26,268 nucleotides of DNA from Acidimicrobiia bacterium (GTDB lineage Bacteria > Actinomycetota > Acidimicrobiia > Acidimicrobiales > SKKL01), in NCBI GenBank assembly GCA_041676705.1, contig JBAYRL010000016.1:1-26268 (forward strand), in the 5' to 3' direction. Below are positions 13,574-21,708 of the stretch, piece by piece (position 1 is the first letter of the stretch; every line of letters begins with the position of its first letter). Below the pieces are notes generated by a model. It was not told the DNA's origin. It did no database searches and worked only from the letters and a program-made list of their open reading frames with translations. The translations under genes were made by a program, and so were the position numbers.

Positions 13574-15466
13574 CTATTCACCGGTTAAAACAACCTGCAC
13601 AGAACCCAAACCCTCAGATACCACAGTCAAGGTTGTTTCTTTAGATAACGATGTCGGAGCATACAAATATAGGGTAGCGAAACCGTCCCGGTTGGTTGTC
13701 ATTAATGGTGACACTTTGATGTTAGGATCCCCAGAAGCAATATAGGCTGTCACAGAAACCCCACCAACACCTTCACCCACAATGTTGAGGTCTAGATTCT
13801 CTGGGGAAACAACCTGAAGTGGTATAGCGTTAAGGACCATTGGTTGCATAGTTTTTTCAGCCACCGCAACAATACGGTCAGCTACTAGTTCCACATCTAT
13901 GTGTAGCCACGTATCAGGTTCAGAATGTGTGGGATTCGAACCGCAAGTTTCGCTAGAAACATCCACCCCGAAAAATATGGGGATCGCATGAGACCCGCCT
14001 ACACTATAGCGATCTGCGACCACATCTAAAACCAGGACACCATCACCGTCAGAAACTGGGGTTTGGGTCGAAAATGACAGACCTCCAGTTGGGATACACA
14101 AATAAATAGGGCTATTAGCAACCGGACTGTCAGAACCGTCAAACACAACCATCTTCACTTCTACGCTGCTGTTTTGTGGTACTGCTACCTGGTTGCCATG
14201 AACTTGTTGTGCTGCTCCGATAACCTCTAGCGATTCACGGTGGTGTTCGGCCCCTGACACAAAAACCATTTCGTAGAAACCTGGCGCAGTGTTGGGGCCG
14301 ACCTGCAACTCAAAGGTACAGGTATCATCCAAACTGGTTACCTCAATAACACAACCCCCGCCAACGGCTTGGAAACCTCCGACAGGGTTACCAGCCATAT
14401 CAAAAAACTGGGGAGCAAACGACCGGCTAACAACAACCGGGGGTGACGGCTCAGCTTCTGGTTCTGGTTCGTGGTCCGGGGCGGGTTGTTCAGGTTCTAA
14501 CCAGTGAGGCAGCGGCGCTGAAACGGTAACGTCGGCGGTGGAACTTTGGAGAAGTACCTCTTTGGAAACGTCGATATCGAAACCGGATGTTTCCCCCAAG
14601 AACTCTCCGATAGGTTCTAGTTGTATCTCAATGTTGGCAACCCTGTCCGCTACCATAGTCACACTTAAGAGCTCTGTAGTGTAACCCTCACTAAAAGCCC
14701 AGGTGTTGTTCGGGTTTCCGATAGCGCCAGGGGCTAATGTGACACCACAAGACATCAACATTTGGCAGGAACCCTCTGGAGCGTACAACACCACCCGCCC
14801 AGAGTTCGGATCAACCACACCCATATCTACTATCGGGTCCGGGTTGTTAGCATCAACCAACAAAACAGGGGTATCAAACCCGGCAGGGTTACCAGCTACT
14901 GTTACCACCAGTGGGACATGACCCGGTTTCCAAAACGGTGAAGGCGCGTTAACAACCCGTTCTCGGGTGAAAGGTTTGCCGTTAGATAACACTCCTGAAA
15001 CCGAAACGTTAACCAAATCGGACACTGCTACACGGTTCCAGCCAGAGACCCCTCCGACAGTGGCAGGGGTGATATCCCAAACACCCACAACAGAAATGTT
15101 GTCACGTTCAACACAACTATGGGGCCTGTTGTTATCTAGCACAAAAGTTTCACAAGGTTGGGGCCCCACAAAATCGGGTGAAACAAGCTCGCTATAAGAC
15201 TGGTGTTCAACGTCATCTAACCAGGATTCAAAAACCTGGTTGTAAGTCGCCCATTCAGAAAGCGTCACACGGTCACGCACAGTTTGTAACACTACCGTGG
15301 TTGTAGCAGCGGCACCTAAGAGCAACAAAGCTGTAGCTGCTACCACACCTATCAAACCCATCCCTCGGGACCGTCTATAAAGCTGTTGCGTGCCGCCCCA
15401 AACCTTAAAGTAACGATTGAAAGTGTGAGACATTACAAGAAACCGATCTGGGGTAAACAAAAGCAT
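13574..15466 (-). CDS. Large prepilin-like surface protein with Ig-like domains (putative pilus tip protein)
   Basis: It is 630 residues from ATG 15466; ATG 15433 (residue 12) is an equally good start. A basic leader ends YRRSRG at residue 35, followed by MGLIGVVAATALLLLGAA, a class III (prepilin) signal and membrane helix, but the residue at +5 is Gly rather than Glu. The ectodomain has beta-rich segments, paired Cys (105 and 118, 234 and 240), a Pro/Glu linker at 324-343, and two Ig-like modules at about 425-500 and 545-630. These have the bacterial Big/invasin look (FDGSDSPVANSPIYL, then DGDGVLVLDVVADRYSVGG). Its size and domains suggest a tip or adhesive subunit rather than a shaft pilin. 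It is divergent from, and overlaps, the prepilin-like gene at 15425. Confidence 0.75.
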   Translation of the reverse strand: MLLFTPDRFLVMSHTFNRYFKVWGGTQQLYRRSRGMGLIGVVAATALLLLGAAATTTVVLQTVRDRVTLSEWATYNQVFESWLDDVEHQSYSELVSPDFVGPQPCETFVLDNNRPHSCVERDNISVVGVWDITPATVGGVSGWNRVAVSDLVNVSVSGVLSNGKPFTRERVVNAPSPFWKPGHVPLVVTVAGNPAGFDTPVLLVDANNPDPIVDMGVVDPNSGRVVLYAPEGSCQMLMSCGVTLAPGAIGNPNNTWAFSEGYTTELLSVTMVADRVANIEIQLEPIGEFLGETSGFDIDVSKEVLLQSSTADVTVSAPLPHWLEPEQPAPDHEPEPEAEPSPPVVVSRSFAPQFFDMAGNPVGGFQAVGGGCVIEVTSLDDTCTFELQVGPNTAPGFYEMVFVSGAEHHRESLEVIGAAQQVHGNQVAVPQNSSVEVKMVVFDGSDSPVANSPIYLCIPTGGLSFSTQTPVSDGDGVLVLDVVADRYSVGGSHAIPIFFGVDVSSETCGSNPTHSEPDTWLHIDVELVADRIVAVAEKTMQPMVLNAIPLQVVSPENLDLNIVGEGVGGVSVTAYIASGDPNIKVSPLMTTNRDGFATLYLYAPTSLSKETTLTVVSEGLGSVQVVLTGE

Positions 15467-17104
15467 TATCGAGGTGTAGCGCTACTACTTACTGTGTTAG
15501 CGCTGGTTGCTGCAGCCAGTATCGTAACCGCTGTCGCATACAACTTGAGTTTGAAAACAGTAACAGTAGGTCACAAAACCGCTTTGACTGCTGCCACAGA
15601 CCAAACACAACAGCTGCTAAACACCACCACCAGAATGTTACAAACAGATTTGTTGTTAGCAACCCAAACAGTGTTGCCAACAGAAGCACCCAGGCTATGT
15701 GACACCGACCCGCCAACAGAAATCACACCAGGAGAACCGTGGGATGTTGATAGTTGCGGGATGCACTGGACCTACAACCCAAACAACACCCCAGAAACTC
15801 CCTATACCCATATAACATACCCAACCCCCAACCAACCCTACTTACACCTTGTGGCGTTCCACCCCGGTTTTCCAGAGTTAGCAACCCAAGAAAAGTTTCT
15901 AAGCCTACAAACCGCTTTACCGTGGATATACACCACAACGGGACCGTTCAGTTTCGAAACTGACACCAAAGCGGTACAAACACAACTAGACGGCAATATT
16001 TATGCTGGCGGACCCATAACTTGGGTTGAACCATCAAGTATCACTCATCTTGGGGGGATGCTCGCCTCTGAAACAGTCATAGGCGGGAACCCGCCACAAA
16101 TCCCCGGTTACCGCTACGCCACCCCGGAAACACAAAACAACCCGGACACATTAAAGCTACGTAACTATCAACAAAACCCGATCACACTCGCCACCATGGC
16201 AAAAAATGTTACACAAACCAAAACTGTGGCCTGTAGCGGCCCTGAAATCCCCAAAAATGTGGTCGATGAACACAACCCGGCTTTTAATACAACCACCAAA
16301 GTTTGTTTAACAGACGGCGAAACATTAACAACAATTGATAACACCCAAATAGTTTTACCGTCATCACAAACAGCCCCTGTGTTCATGATCCAACCCGAGG
16401 GTCAAAACAACCTGGAACTGTTCATCCCTACCGCACCCTATGACTGGGACCCAACCCAAACCTGTGACGACCCGTGTGACGAACCAACCCGCATAGCGAA
16501 CCTTGACTACGGAACACACCCAACCCACACCGACTTTTGGTTATCGGTAGGGGTTTTTAACCTCCCCTCCACCGGAACCGTGTTTTCTGACAGAACCCTG
16601 CTAATAGCGCCCTGTCTCACAAACAACGACCCCCAAAACAACCCTGCATGCACAAACCCACCAGAACCAGAAGTTACCAACCCAACATTTACAGGCTCGC
16701 TAACATTCCTTGCGGGAACTCCAACACAACCTGCCAACATTTGGATAGGCGGCCCGATTGTCACTGGGCCTGAAAACCAGTTGGGTATCGTCGCTACCGA
16801 CACCGTTGTTATACCAACCTGGGCAGCCCAAAACACCGATCTAGAAATAATGGCACACCTAAGCGGACTAGCGCTCAGCGAAACCCCACCGTTTATGGTC
16901 ACCCCACAAAATCTAGGTGACCCTGACAACAACCCTAACTGGATACAACACCTTCAAATCACAGGTTCGTTGAATGGGCACAACCTAACGCTCGCCGCAA
17001 CCGAAATCCAAAACGTTGCAATCGTCCCATATCCACAAACCAACAAAGCGACAACACCGTTTTTTGGTCTAGGTGACACCCTATGGCAACCCGCCCACCT
17101 GTAA
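15425..17104 (+). CDS. Large prepilin-like minor pilin (PilX/GspK-type role suggested)
   Basis: It is 559 residues from GTG 15425; TTG 15386 is an alternative. A leader of 17 residues ends KQKHYRG, followed by VALLLTVLALVAAASIVTAV, a prepilin-type cleavage site and hydrophobic helix. Glu is missing at +5. Large prepilins without Glu5 are characteristic of tip-located subunits such as GspK; the PilX-like label rests on this and on position, not on sequence identity. The ectodomain is rich in Asn, Thr and Pro, with a Gly-rich segment GNIYAGGPITW ... LGGMLASETVIGG and several Cys pairs (CDDPCDE). The Glu-poor, Asn/Thr-rich make-up fits a secreted protein. The gene is the first of the plus-strand pilus series, and its 5' end overlaps the divergent gene. 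Confidence 0.75.
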   Translation: MRHYKKPIWGKQKHYRGVALLLTVLALVAAASIVTAVAYNLSLKTVTVGHKTALTAATDQTQQLLNTTTRMLQTDLLLATQTVLPTEAPRLCDTDPPTEITPGEPWDVDSCGMHWTYNPNNTPETPYTHITYPTPNQPYLHLVAFHPGFPELATQEKFLSLQTALPWIYTTTGPFSFETDTKAVQTQLDGNIYAGGPITWVEPSSITHLGGMLASETVIGGNPPQIPGYRYATPETQNNPDTLKLRNYQQNPITLATMAKNVTQTKTVACSGPEIPKNVVDEHNPAFNTTTKVCLTDGETLTTIDNTQIVLPSSQTAPVFMIQPEGQNNLELFIPTAPYDWDPTQTCDDPCDEPTRIANLDYGTHPTHTDFWLSVGVFNLPSTGTVFSDRTLLIAPCLTNNDPQNNPACTNPPEPEVTNPTFTGSLTFLAGTPTQPANIWIGGPIVTGPENQLGIVATDTVVIPTWAAQNTDLEIMAHLSGLALSETPPFMVTPQNLGDPDNNPNWIQHLQITGSLNGHNLTLAATEIQNVAIVPYPQTNKATTPFFGLGDTLWQPAHL

Positions 17105-17170
17105 CAAAACACCGGTGATGTCAAAGTACCGACTCTGACAGAACAAACAAACACAGAAAGATCTGCACAA

Positions 17171-17860
17171 ATGTCAAACATGTTTTTTGATTTGGGTTTA
17201 CTTTCCCAAACCGAAACGTTCATCCCCCAAATAGTAACAGTCAAACTAGAAACTGTAACCCCAGATGTGGCGTTAGGTAAAACACTACCGATTGATGGGT
17301 CTGACCCACAACAAGTACTTCTCCCGGTAACAGAATTTCCCGCTAACCAACAATGGGTCCCAAACCAACAGTTCCAAGCGTTACAGTTAGGACCCTCACC
17401 CAGGGCTGTAGTTAGTGTTGTACGCCCAGATTTTGTTGCAGCAGTGTTTGAATCTATAAGCCCAGAAGTACGAAACGGTACCGTCCGTATCATGGGAATC
17501 TCCAGAGCAGCCGGTCTTAGAACAAAAGTTGCGGTTGCATCCACAGAACCAGGACTAGACGCAATAGCGGCCTGTATAGGCAGACGTGCTTCCCGTGTCC
17601 GTTACGCCGCTAGCATTCTAGACCCATCTGGCAAAGAAAAAGTAGATATTGTTGCATGGCATCCCGACCCTGACACCTACCTAGCGAACGCTTTCGCCCC
17701 AGCAACGGTCACAAAAGCACATCTTGATGAAGAAACCCAAACAGCAACTGTTTATGTCCCAGCCCACCAAATGCCAGCAGCGATCGGCGGCCATGGACTA
17801 AACACACAACTAGCAGGCCAACTCGTAGGTATGGCGGTCACCGTTGAACCTGAAACCTAA
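17171..17860 (+). CDS. NusA-like tandem KH-domain RNA-binding protein without the NusA N-terminal domain
   Basis: A 229-residue protein. Residues 102-178 match NusA KH1 (GTVRIMGISRAAGLRTKVAV, then STEPGLDAIAACIGRRASRVR, then KVDIVAWHPDP and ANAFAPATV). Residues 183-229 match KH2 (VYVPAHQMPAAIGGHGLNTQLAG). The stretch before KH1 (AVVSVVRPDFVAAVFESISPEV) fits the end of the NusA S1 domain. The first 65 residues show no resemblance to the NusA RNA-polymerase-binding domain. KH1 has lost the second Gly of its GxxG loop (GRRA), while KH2 keeps GGHG. It should bind RNA but is unlikely to act as ordinary NusA; a role in pilus gene expression is inference. ATG 17171 has GAAAGA about 9 bases upstream. 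It lies 66 bases after the prepilin-like gene. Confidence 0.85.
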   Translation: MSNMFFDLGLLSQTETFIPQIVTVKLETVTPDVALGKTLPIDGSDPQQVLLPVTEFPANQQWVPNQQFQALQLGPSPRAVVSVVRPDFVAAVFESISPEVRNGTVRIMGISRAAGLRTKVAVASTEPGLDAIAACIGRRASRVRYAASILDPSGKEKVDIVAWHPDPDTYLANAFAPATVTKAHLDEETQTATVYVPAHQMPAAIGGHGLNTQLAGQLVGMAVTVEPET

Positions 17861-17908
17861 GTTCGGAAGCTAGTAGCGTACCTTCTTCGTCGGGTCACAG
17901 TTAATTTG

Positions 17909-18478
17909 ATGGTTTATCGTCGGGGAACGTTTATTTTTGAGGTCGCTGTGGCGCTGTTCATCGCTGGGATCTCAATGACCTTAGTTGTAGCCCACACCAA
18001 CAACTCACCCTCCCGTGCCTATAAACATATAGCCCAATCACAAATAGATGCTGTTTTGGACTCTGCTTTGATGATTGTAGAAAACACCAACAACCCGATG
18101 GTAACGCTCGAACAGCTTACCCCATACATTAAAGACATAGAACTTGTTGAGCCGGACACAACCCCCAGCTCCGGGCAGGTTTCTGTAGCAACCCACAACT
18201 GGGGAATAGTTGCTGCTGCTATGACACCCGAGGGTGTATGTGTAGCTACAAAACAGCAATATGTTAGCCAACCAGACAACAACCCGGAAACGGTGGGGAA
18301 CCTGTTTGTAAACATAACCGCACCTAATGCTACCGACTGTGCTGCTACCACCATAGAAAAACTCAGCCCACCAGTCCCGCTACAATCACCGCTTGGTGAA
18401 AGCTGGCAAACACCTTGGGTTTTTAAAAGCTGTGCCGATGCTGGCGGTAACCCACCCACCCAAAATGTTTGTGTCTAG
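17909..18478 (+). CDS. Type IV prepilin
   Basis: A 189-residue protein. A very short leader MVYRRG is followed by TFIFEVAVALFIAGISMTLVV: cleavage after Gly, Phe at +2 and the conserved Glu at +5, as in classical type IVa prepilins and pseudopilins. The globular part has Cys pairs near the C-terminus (CAATT, KSCADAGG, NVCV), which could form the disulphide-bounded loop of a pilin. Start ATG 17909 is preferred over the adjoining TTG 17906. No strong ribosome binding site is visible. It sits just before pilB. It could be the major shaft pilin or a minor pilin; the Glu5 and modest size make it the best shaft candidate in the window. Confidence 0.82.
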   Translation: MVYRRGTFIFEVAVALFIAGISMTLVVAHTNNSPSRAYKHIAQSQIDAVLDSALMIVENTNNPMVTLEQLTPYIKDIELVEPDTTPSSGQVSVATHNWGIVAAAMTPEGVCVATKQQYVSQPDNNPETVGNLFVNITAPNATDCAATTIEKLSPPVPLQSPLGESWQTPWVFKSCADAGGNPPTQNVCV

Positions 18479-18498
18479 CACCTTTAGAGGTTTGCACA

Positions 18499-20169
18499 GT
18501 GTCAGTAGAAGTTGAAAGAGCGGTAGCTACCTTAACGTTAGACTACAACCTGTTAACACCTGAAAAAGCGGTCAGGTTAATAGCTGAAGCCAGAAAATCT
18601 AGCCGGTCTCTAGTAAGTTTTGTGTTAGCTGAAGTGGCCGAAGCAGACATCCTGAAAACGATCGCTAAAGAGTTCGGTTGGGAATATATAGACCTCCACG
18701 GCCCAACACAACAAGTTCGTTTCGATGAGGGGCTTTTACAAAACCTTGACGTCGCAACGCTAACAAAACTAGCTGCCCTACCGTTACGGGCCAGCAACGG
18801 CAACATTGTTGTGGCGATGGCTAACCCTACAGATATGAACGCCCAATCATATCTAGATTCCTATTTTCCACAGGGATACACCCCTGCGCTAGCCGCTAAA
18901 GCCCAAGTCCAGTCCCGCCTACTGTATGTTTCCAACGATTTTGAAACAGACCCTAGCGCTGACAACGCTGTACCAGCTTGGATAGATTACCTGTTACAAC
19001 GAGCTGTAGCAGACCGTGCAAGTGACATACTTTTCGGGTTTCTACACGACGGTAGTTTGCTAGTCCGGTTCAACATTGACGGGACGTTACATCAACTACC
19101 AGTCCCTTTACCTGAAAACAAAAGAAACGAAGTTATACCAGCGCTTCTAGCGCGTTGTTCGTCCATGGACCAAACCAACGTTTTAGAACCCCAAGACGGT
19201 ACTTTTAGTTACACTGTAGCAGGACGTCAAATAGATGCGCGGGTAGGGCTCATTCCACAAATGAACGGTCCCGGTGTGGCAGTACGAATCCTGGACTCAG
19301 CAACTCTACGAACCCGTCCAGAAGACATGGGCTTTTCACCGCAACATCTAGAAATAATGCGGAAAAGTGTGCAAGAACCACAAGGTTGTGTAGTTGTAGT
19401 CGGGCCGACCGGTTCAGGAAAAACAACCACGCTATACACACTGCTACGAGAAGTAGATGCTTTAGCACGCAACGTGTTAACTGTTGAAGACCCTGTTGAA
19501 TACCGACTTCCTTATGTTGGTCAAACCCAAATCCGAACCGATATCGGTGACCGTTCCTTAACATGGCCACGTGCGTTGCGAGCCCTACTAAGACAAGCCC
19601 CGAACGTGATTTTAGTGGGTGAGATTCGCGACGCTGAAACCGCACAAATAGCAATGGAAGCCTCAATCACAGGACACCTAGTGCTCACAACACTCCACGC
19701 ACGTTCAGCACCTGGAGCTTATCTGAGGCTAAGCGAAATGGGTGTCCAACCCTATATGACTTCTGAAGCTATAACCCTGCTAATCAACCAGCGGCTAGTC
19801 GGCAAAGTCCATGATTGTGCGACGTCTAGACCACCAACAATAGAAGAAAAACACGCTTTAGAAACAATGGGGCTGCCCATATATCCCGAAGTGGCTCAAC
19901 CTAACGGGTGCCCTGGGTGCAACGGCCGGGGCTATCTTGGGCGTTTAGCAGTATCAGAACTTTTAGTTCCCGACGACGCTGTACGCACCGCGGTAAACAC
20001 ACGCGCAGAGCGACGCGAACTCCACCAAGCAGCCTACAACGCAGGCTGGCGTCCCATTGTTTCTGACGCTGGGCGTCTAATCGAAGAAAAACGTACAACT
20101 GTGTCCCAAGTAGCTGCCATAATCCTCTCCGAGTTTGGGGACCTCTCCTTTGAAACTACAGAACTATGA
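18499..20169 (+). CDS. pilB: Type IV pilus extension ATPase PilB
   Basis: It is 556 residues from GTG 18499, chosen for GAGG about 8 bases upstream; a longer form from GTG 18469 would overlap the previous gene. An N-terminal MshEN/T2SSE-N-like domain (about 10-140) precedes the GspE-type ATPase. Walker A is GPTGSGKT (302-309), the Asp box VEDPVE (329-334), Walker B ILVGEIRD (381-388), and the His box GHLVLTTLH (392-400). PilB hydrolyses ATP to power pilus polymerisation from the inner membrane. The zinc site is altered: the second pair CPGC (461, 464) is intact, but the first pair is reduced to HDC (Cys440). Its stop overlaps the pilC start by four bases. Confidence 0.96.
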   Translation: MSVEVERAVATLTLDYNLLTPEKAVRLIAEARKSSRSLVSFVLAEVAEADILKTIAKEFGWEYIDLHGPTQQVRFDEGLLQNLDVATLTKLAALPLRASNGNIVVAMANPTDMNAQSYLDSYFPQGYTPALAAKAQVQSRLLYVSNDFETDPSADNAVPAWIDYLLQRAVADRASDILFGFLHDGSLLVRFNIDGTLHQLPVPLPENKRNEVIPALLARCSSMDQTNVLEPQDGTFSYTVAGRQIDARVGLIPQMNGPGVAVRILDSATLRTRPEDMGFSPQHLEIMRKSVQEPQGCVVVVGPTGSGKTTTLYTLLREVDALARNVLTVEDPVEYRLPYVGQTQIRTDIGDRSLTWPRALRALLRQAPNVILVGEIRDAETAQIAMEASITGHLVLTTLHARSAPGAYLRLSEMGVQPYMTSEAITLLINQRLVGKVHDCATSRPPTIEEKHALETMGLPIYPEVAQPNGCPGCNGRGYLGRLAVSELLVPDDAVRTAVNTRAERRELHQAAYNAGWRPIVSDAGRLIEEKRTTVSQVAAIILSEFGDLSFETTEL

Positions 20170-21503
20170 GCAACACGTCCCTAGAATACTCGTATCGTGG
20201 AATCACCAACGAAGGTAAAGAAAAAAAAGGTGTTGTTAGAGCAGCTAACAAATCTTTAGCTATTACAACGCTTTCCGCTGAAGGTGTCTTCGTTTTAGAT
20301 TTAACAGAAAACAAAAACACGTTACTCTCTAGAGACCTGTCAACCATCTTTGAACGGCCTCTCAAAGTAAAACCCGAAGTATTAGTCGCTTTTACACGAC
20401 AACTGTCCCTCATGTTAAAAGCCGGTGTCGCAGTGTCAGACGCTGTACGCGCTTTAGGTGACAACTCGGACGACCCTCGTGTAAAACACATGTGTAACGA
20501 CTTGGCGGACAAAGTAACCGCAGGTGTCCCGCTATATAAAGCAATGGAAGAATACCCTGGTGTGTTCGACCCTGTTTTTCGGGCGTATCTAGAAGCCGGT
20601 GACGCTATGGGAGACCAAGCCGCGACCACCGCAAAATTAGCTCGCACCCTAGGCAAACAACACCAAATGCGGCTAAAAGTACGGTCCGTTACCGCCTACC
20701 CAAAAATTTTGGCGGTAATCACTATAGGTCTAGTAGGTGCCATCTTAACCCTGATTGTGCCCCGGTTTGCTGAACTTTATGAAGGGTTAGGGCAACCACT
20801 CCCAGGACCCACACGAATCTTAACAACAATCTCATCTTACCTGCTACCAATCCGGCTCAAATTCCAGTTTGCGTTCCCAATGATCTGGAAACGATCTGGG
20901 GACCCGCTGTGGCTTTCCCCATTAAATATCATGTCACCATTTTTTTGGGGGTTAGGGTTCTGGGCGGCTTACAAAACCTGGCGTCAAAAACGGATAGACG
21001 ATGTAGATTTGGGTGCCAAACTTGAAAGCTACCGTTTCAGAATGCCGCTGCTAGGAAAAATGTGGCGTTACAACACGTTATACAGATGGTCAGCAACGGT
21101 AGCAGGAGCGTTAGAAGCCGGTTTGAACATTCATGTGGCGCTAGCGTTAGGGGACCGCACAGCAGGGTCTTGGACTATCACAAAAGCGACAAGAGAAATG
21201 ATCGCAGCGTTACAATCAGGCCGGGTAGTGTCCTCAGTGCTTGCGGACTACGACCATCTAATAGAACCACAGTTTAGAGCGATGCTCACAGCTGGTGACG
21301 AGGTAGGCGAATCTTCAGTTATGTACAACTTTGTTGCCTCGTCTTTAGAAGAAGAAATCGACGCTTTGGTAGCAGGACTGGGAGCTAAACTAGAAGTAGC
21401 GTTAATGCTTCTAATGGGAATCGTGATCGGCGCTATCGTGATCGTGTTGTACCTACCAATCCTTAACTTGGCTACCGCGGCTGGAGAGTCATACGGGCTG
21501 TGA
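20166..21503 (+). CDS. pilC: Type IV pilus inner-membrane platform protein PilC
   Basis: At 445 residues it is the expected length. Two T2SSF repeats occur, about 72-195 (FTRQLSLMLKAGVAVSDAV, GVFDPVFRAYLEAGDAMG) and about 303-425 (WSATVAGALEAGLNIHVAL, EPQFRAMLTAGDEVGESS). Three membrane segments lie at about 181-201, 250-270 and 408-433. PilC couples PilB or PilT to the growing pilus base. ATG 20166 overlaps the end of pilB (ATGA), so the two are translationally coupled. The loop between the first and second membrane segments is longer and more Phe/Trp-rich than usual but keeps the frame. Downstream are a hairpin and 205 bases before pilT. Confidence 0.96.
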   Translation: MSNTSLEYSYRGITNEGKEKKGVVRAANKSLAITTLSAEGVFVLDLTENKNTLLSRDLSTIFERPLKVKPEVLVAFTRQLSLMLKAGVAVSDAVRALGDNSDDPRVKHMCNDLADKVTAGVPLYKAMEEYPGVFDPVFRAYLEAGDAMGDQAATTAKLARTLGKQHQMRLKVRSVTAYPKILAVITIGLVGAILTLIVPRFAELYEGLGQPLPGPTRILTTISSYLLPIRLKFQFAFPMIWKRSGDPLWLSPLNIMSPFFWGLGFWAAYKTWRQKRIDDVDLGAKLESYRFRMPLLGKMWRYNTLYRWSATVAGALEAGLNIHVALALGDRTAGSWTITKATREMIAALQSGRVVSSVLADYDHLIEPQFRAMLTAGDEVGESSVMYNFVASSLEEEIDALVAGLGAKLEVALMLLMGIVIGAIVIVLYLPILNLATAAGESYGL

Positions 21504-21514
21504 CCAAACAACAC

Positions 21515-21536
21515 CCCCCACCAACAGCGGTGGGGG
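21515..21536 (+). terminator. GC-rich hairpin after pilC
   Basis: CCCCCACC (21515-21522) pairs with GGTGGGGG (21529-21536) around AACAGC. No T-run follows, so it is more likely an mRNA processing or attenuation hairpin than a full terminator. The remaining 170 bases up to pilT contain no gene that I can support. Confidence 0.4.
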
Positions 21537-21708
21537 CCAGTTGTCTTAGGAAACCCGCGGTTAAACACGCGGCCCAGCAACACTGCCGAAACGTTAAAAA
21601 CTTTAGCTGTAACAAAACCGGTGTTGATCAGAGCGTTTCGGTATCCAAACCTGCGCTTGGGGGTAGAGCTGGTTGCTAGCATCACAGTTCCAGACACCGT
21701 AAAAACAC

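Noticed and set aside
13930..13952. GGTTCGAATCC-like T-arm on the minus strand, suggesting a tRNA
   Set aside because: It lies inside the coding frame of the prepilin-like gene (Cys-Gly-Ser-Asn-Pro) and no acceptor, D or anticodon arms can be folded around it.
18469..18498. Longer PilB start at GTG 18469
   Set aside because: It overlaps the end of the prepilin gene, while GTG 18499 has GAGG at proper spacing.
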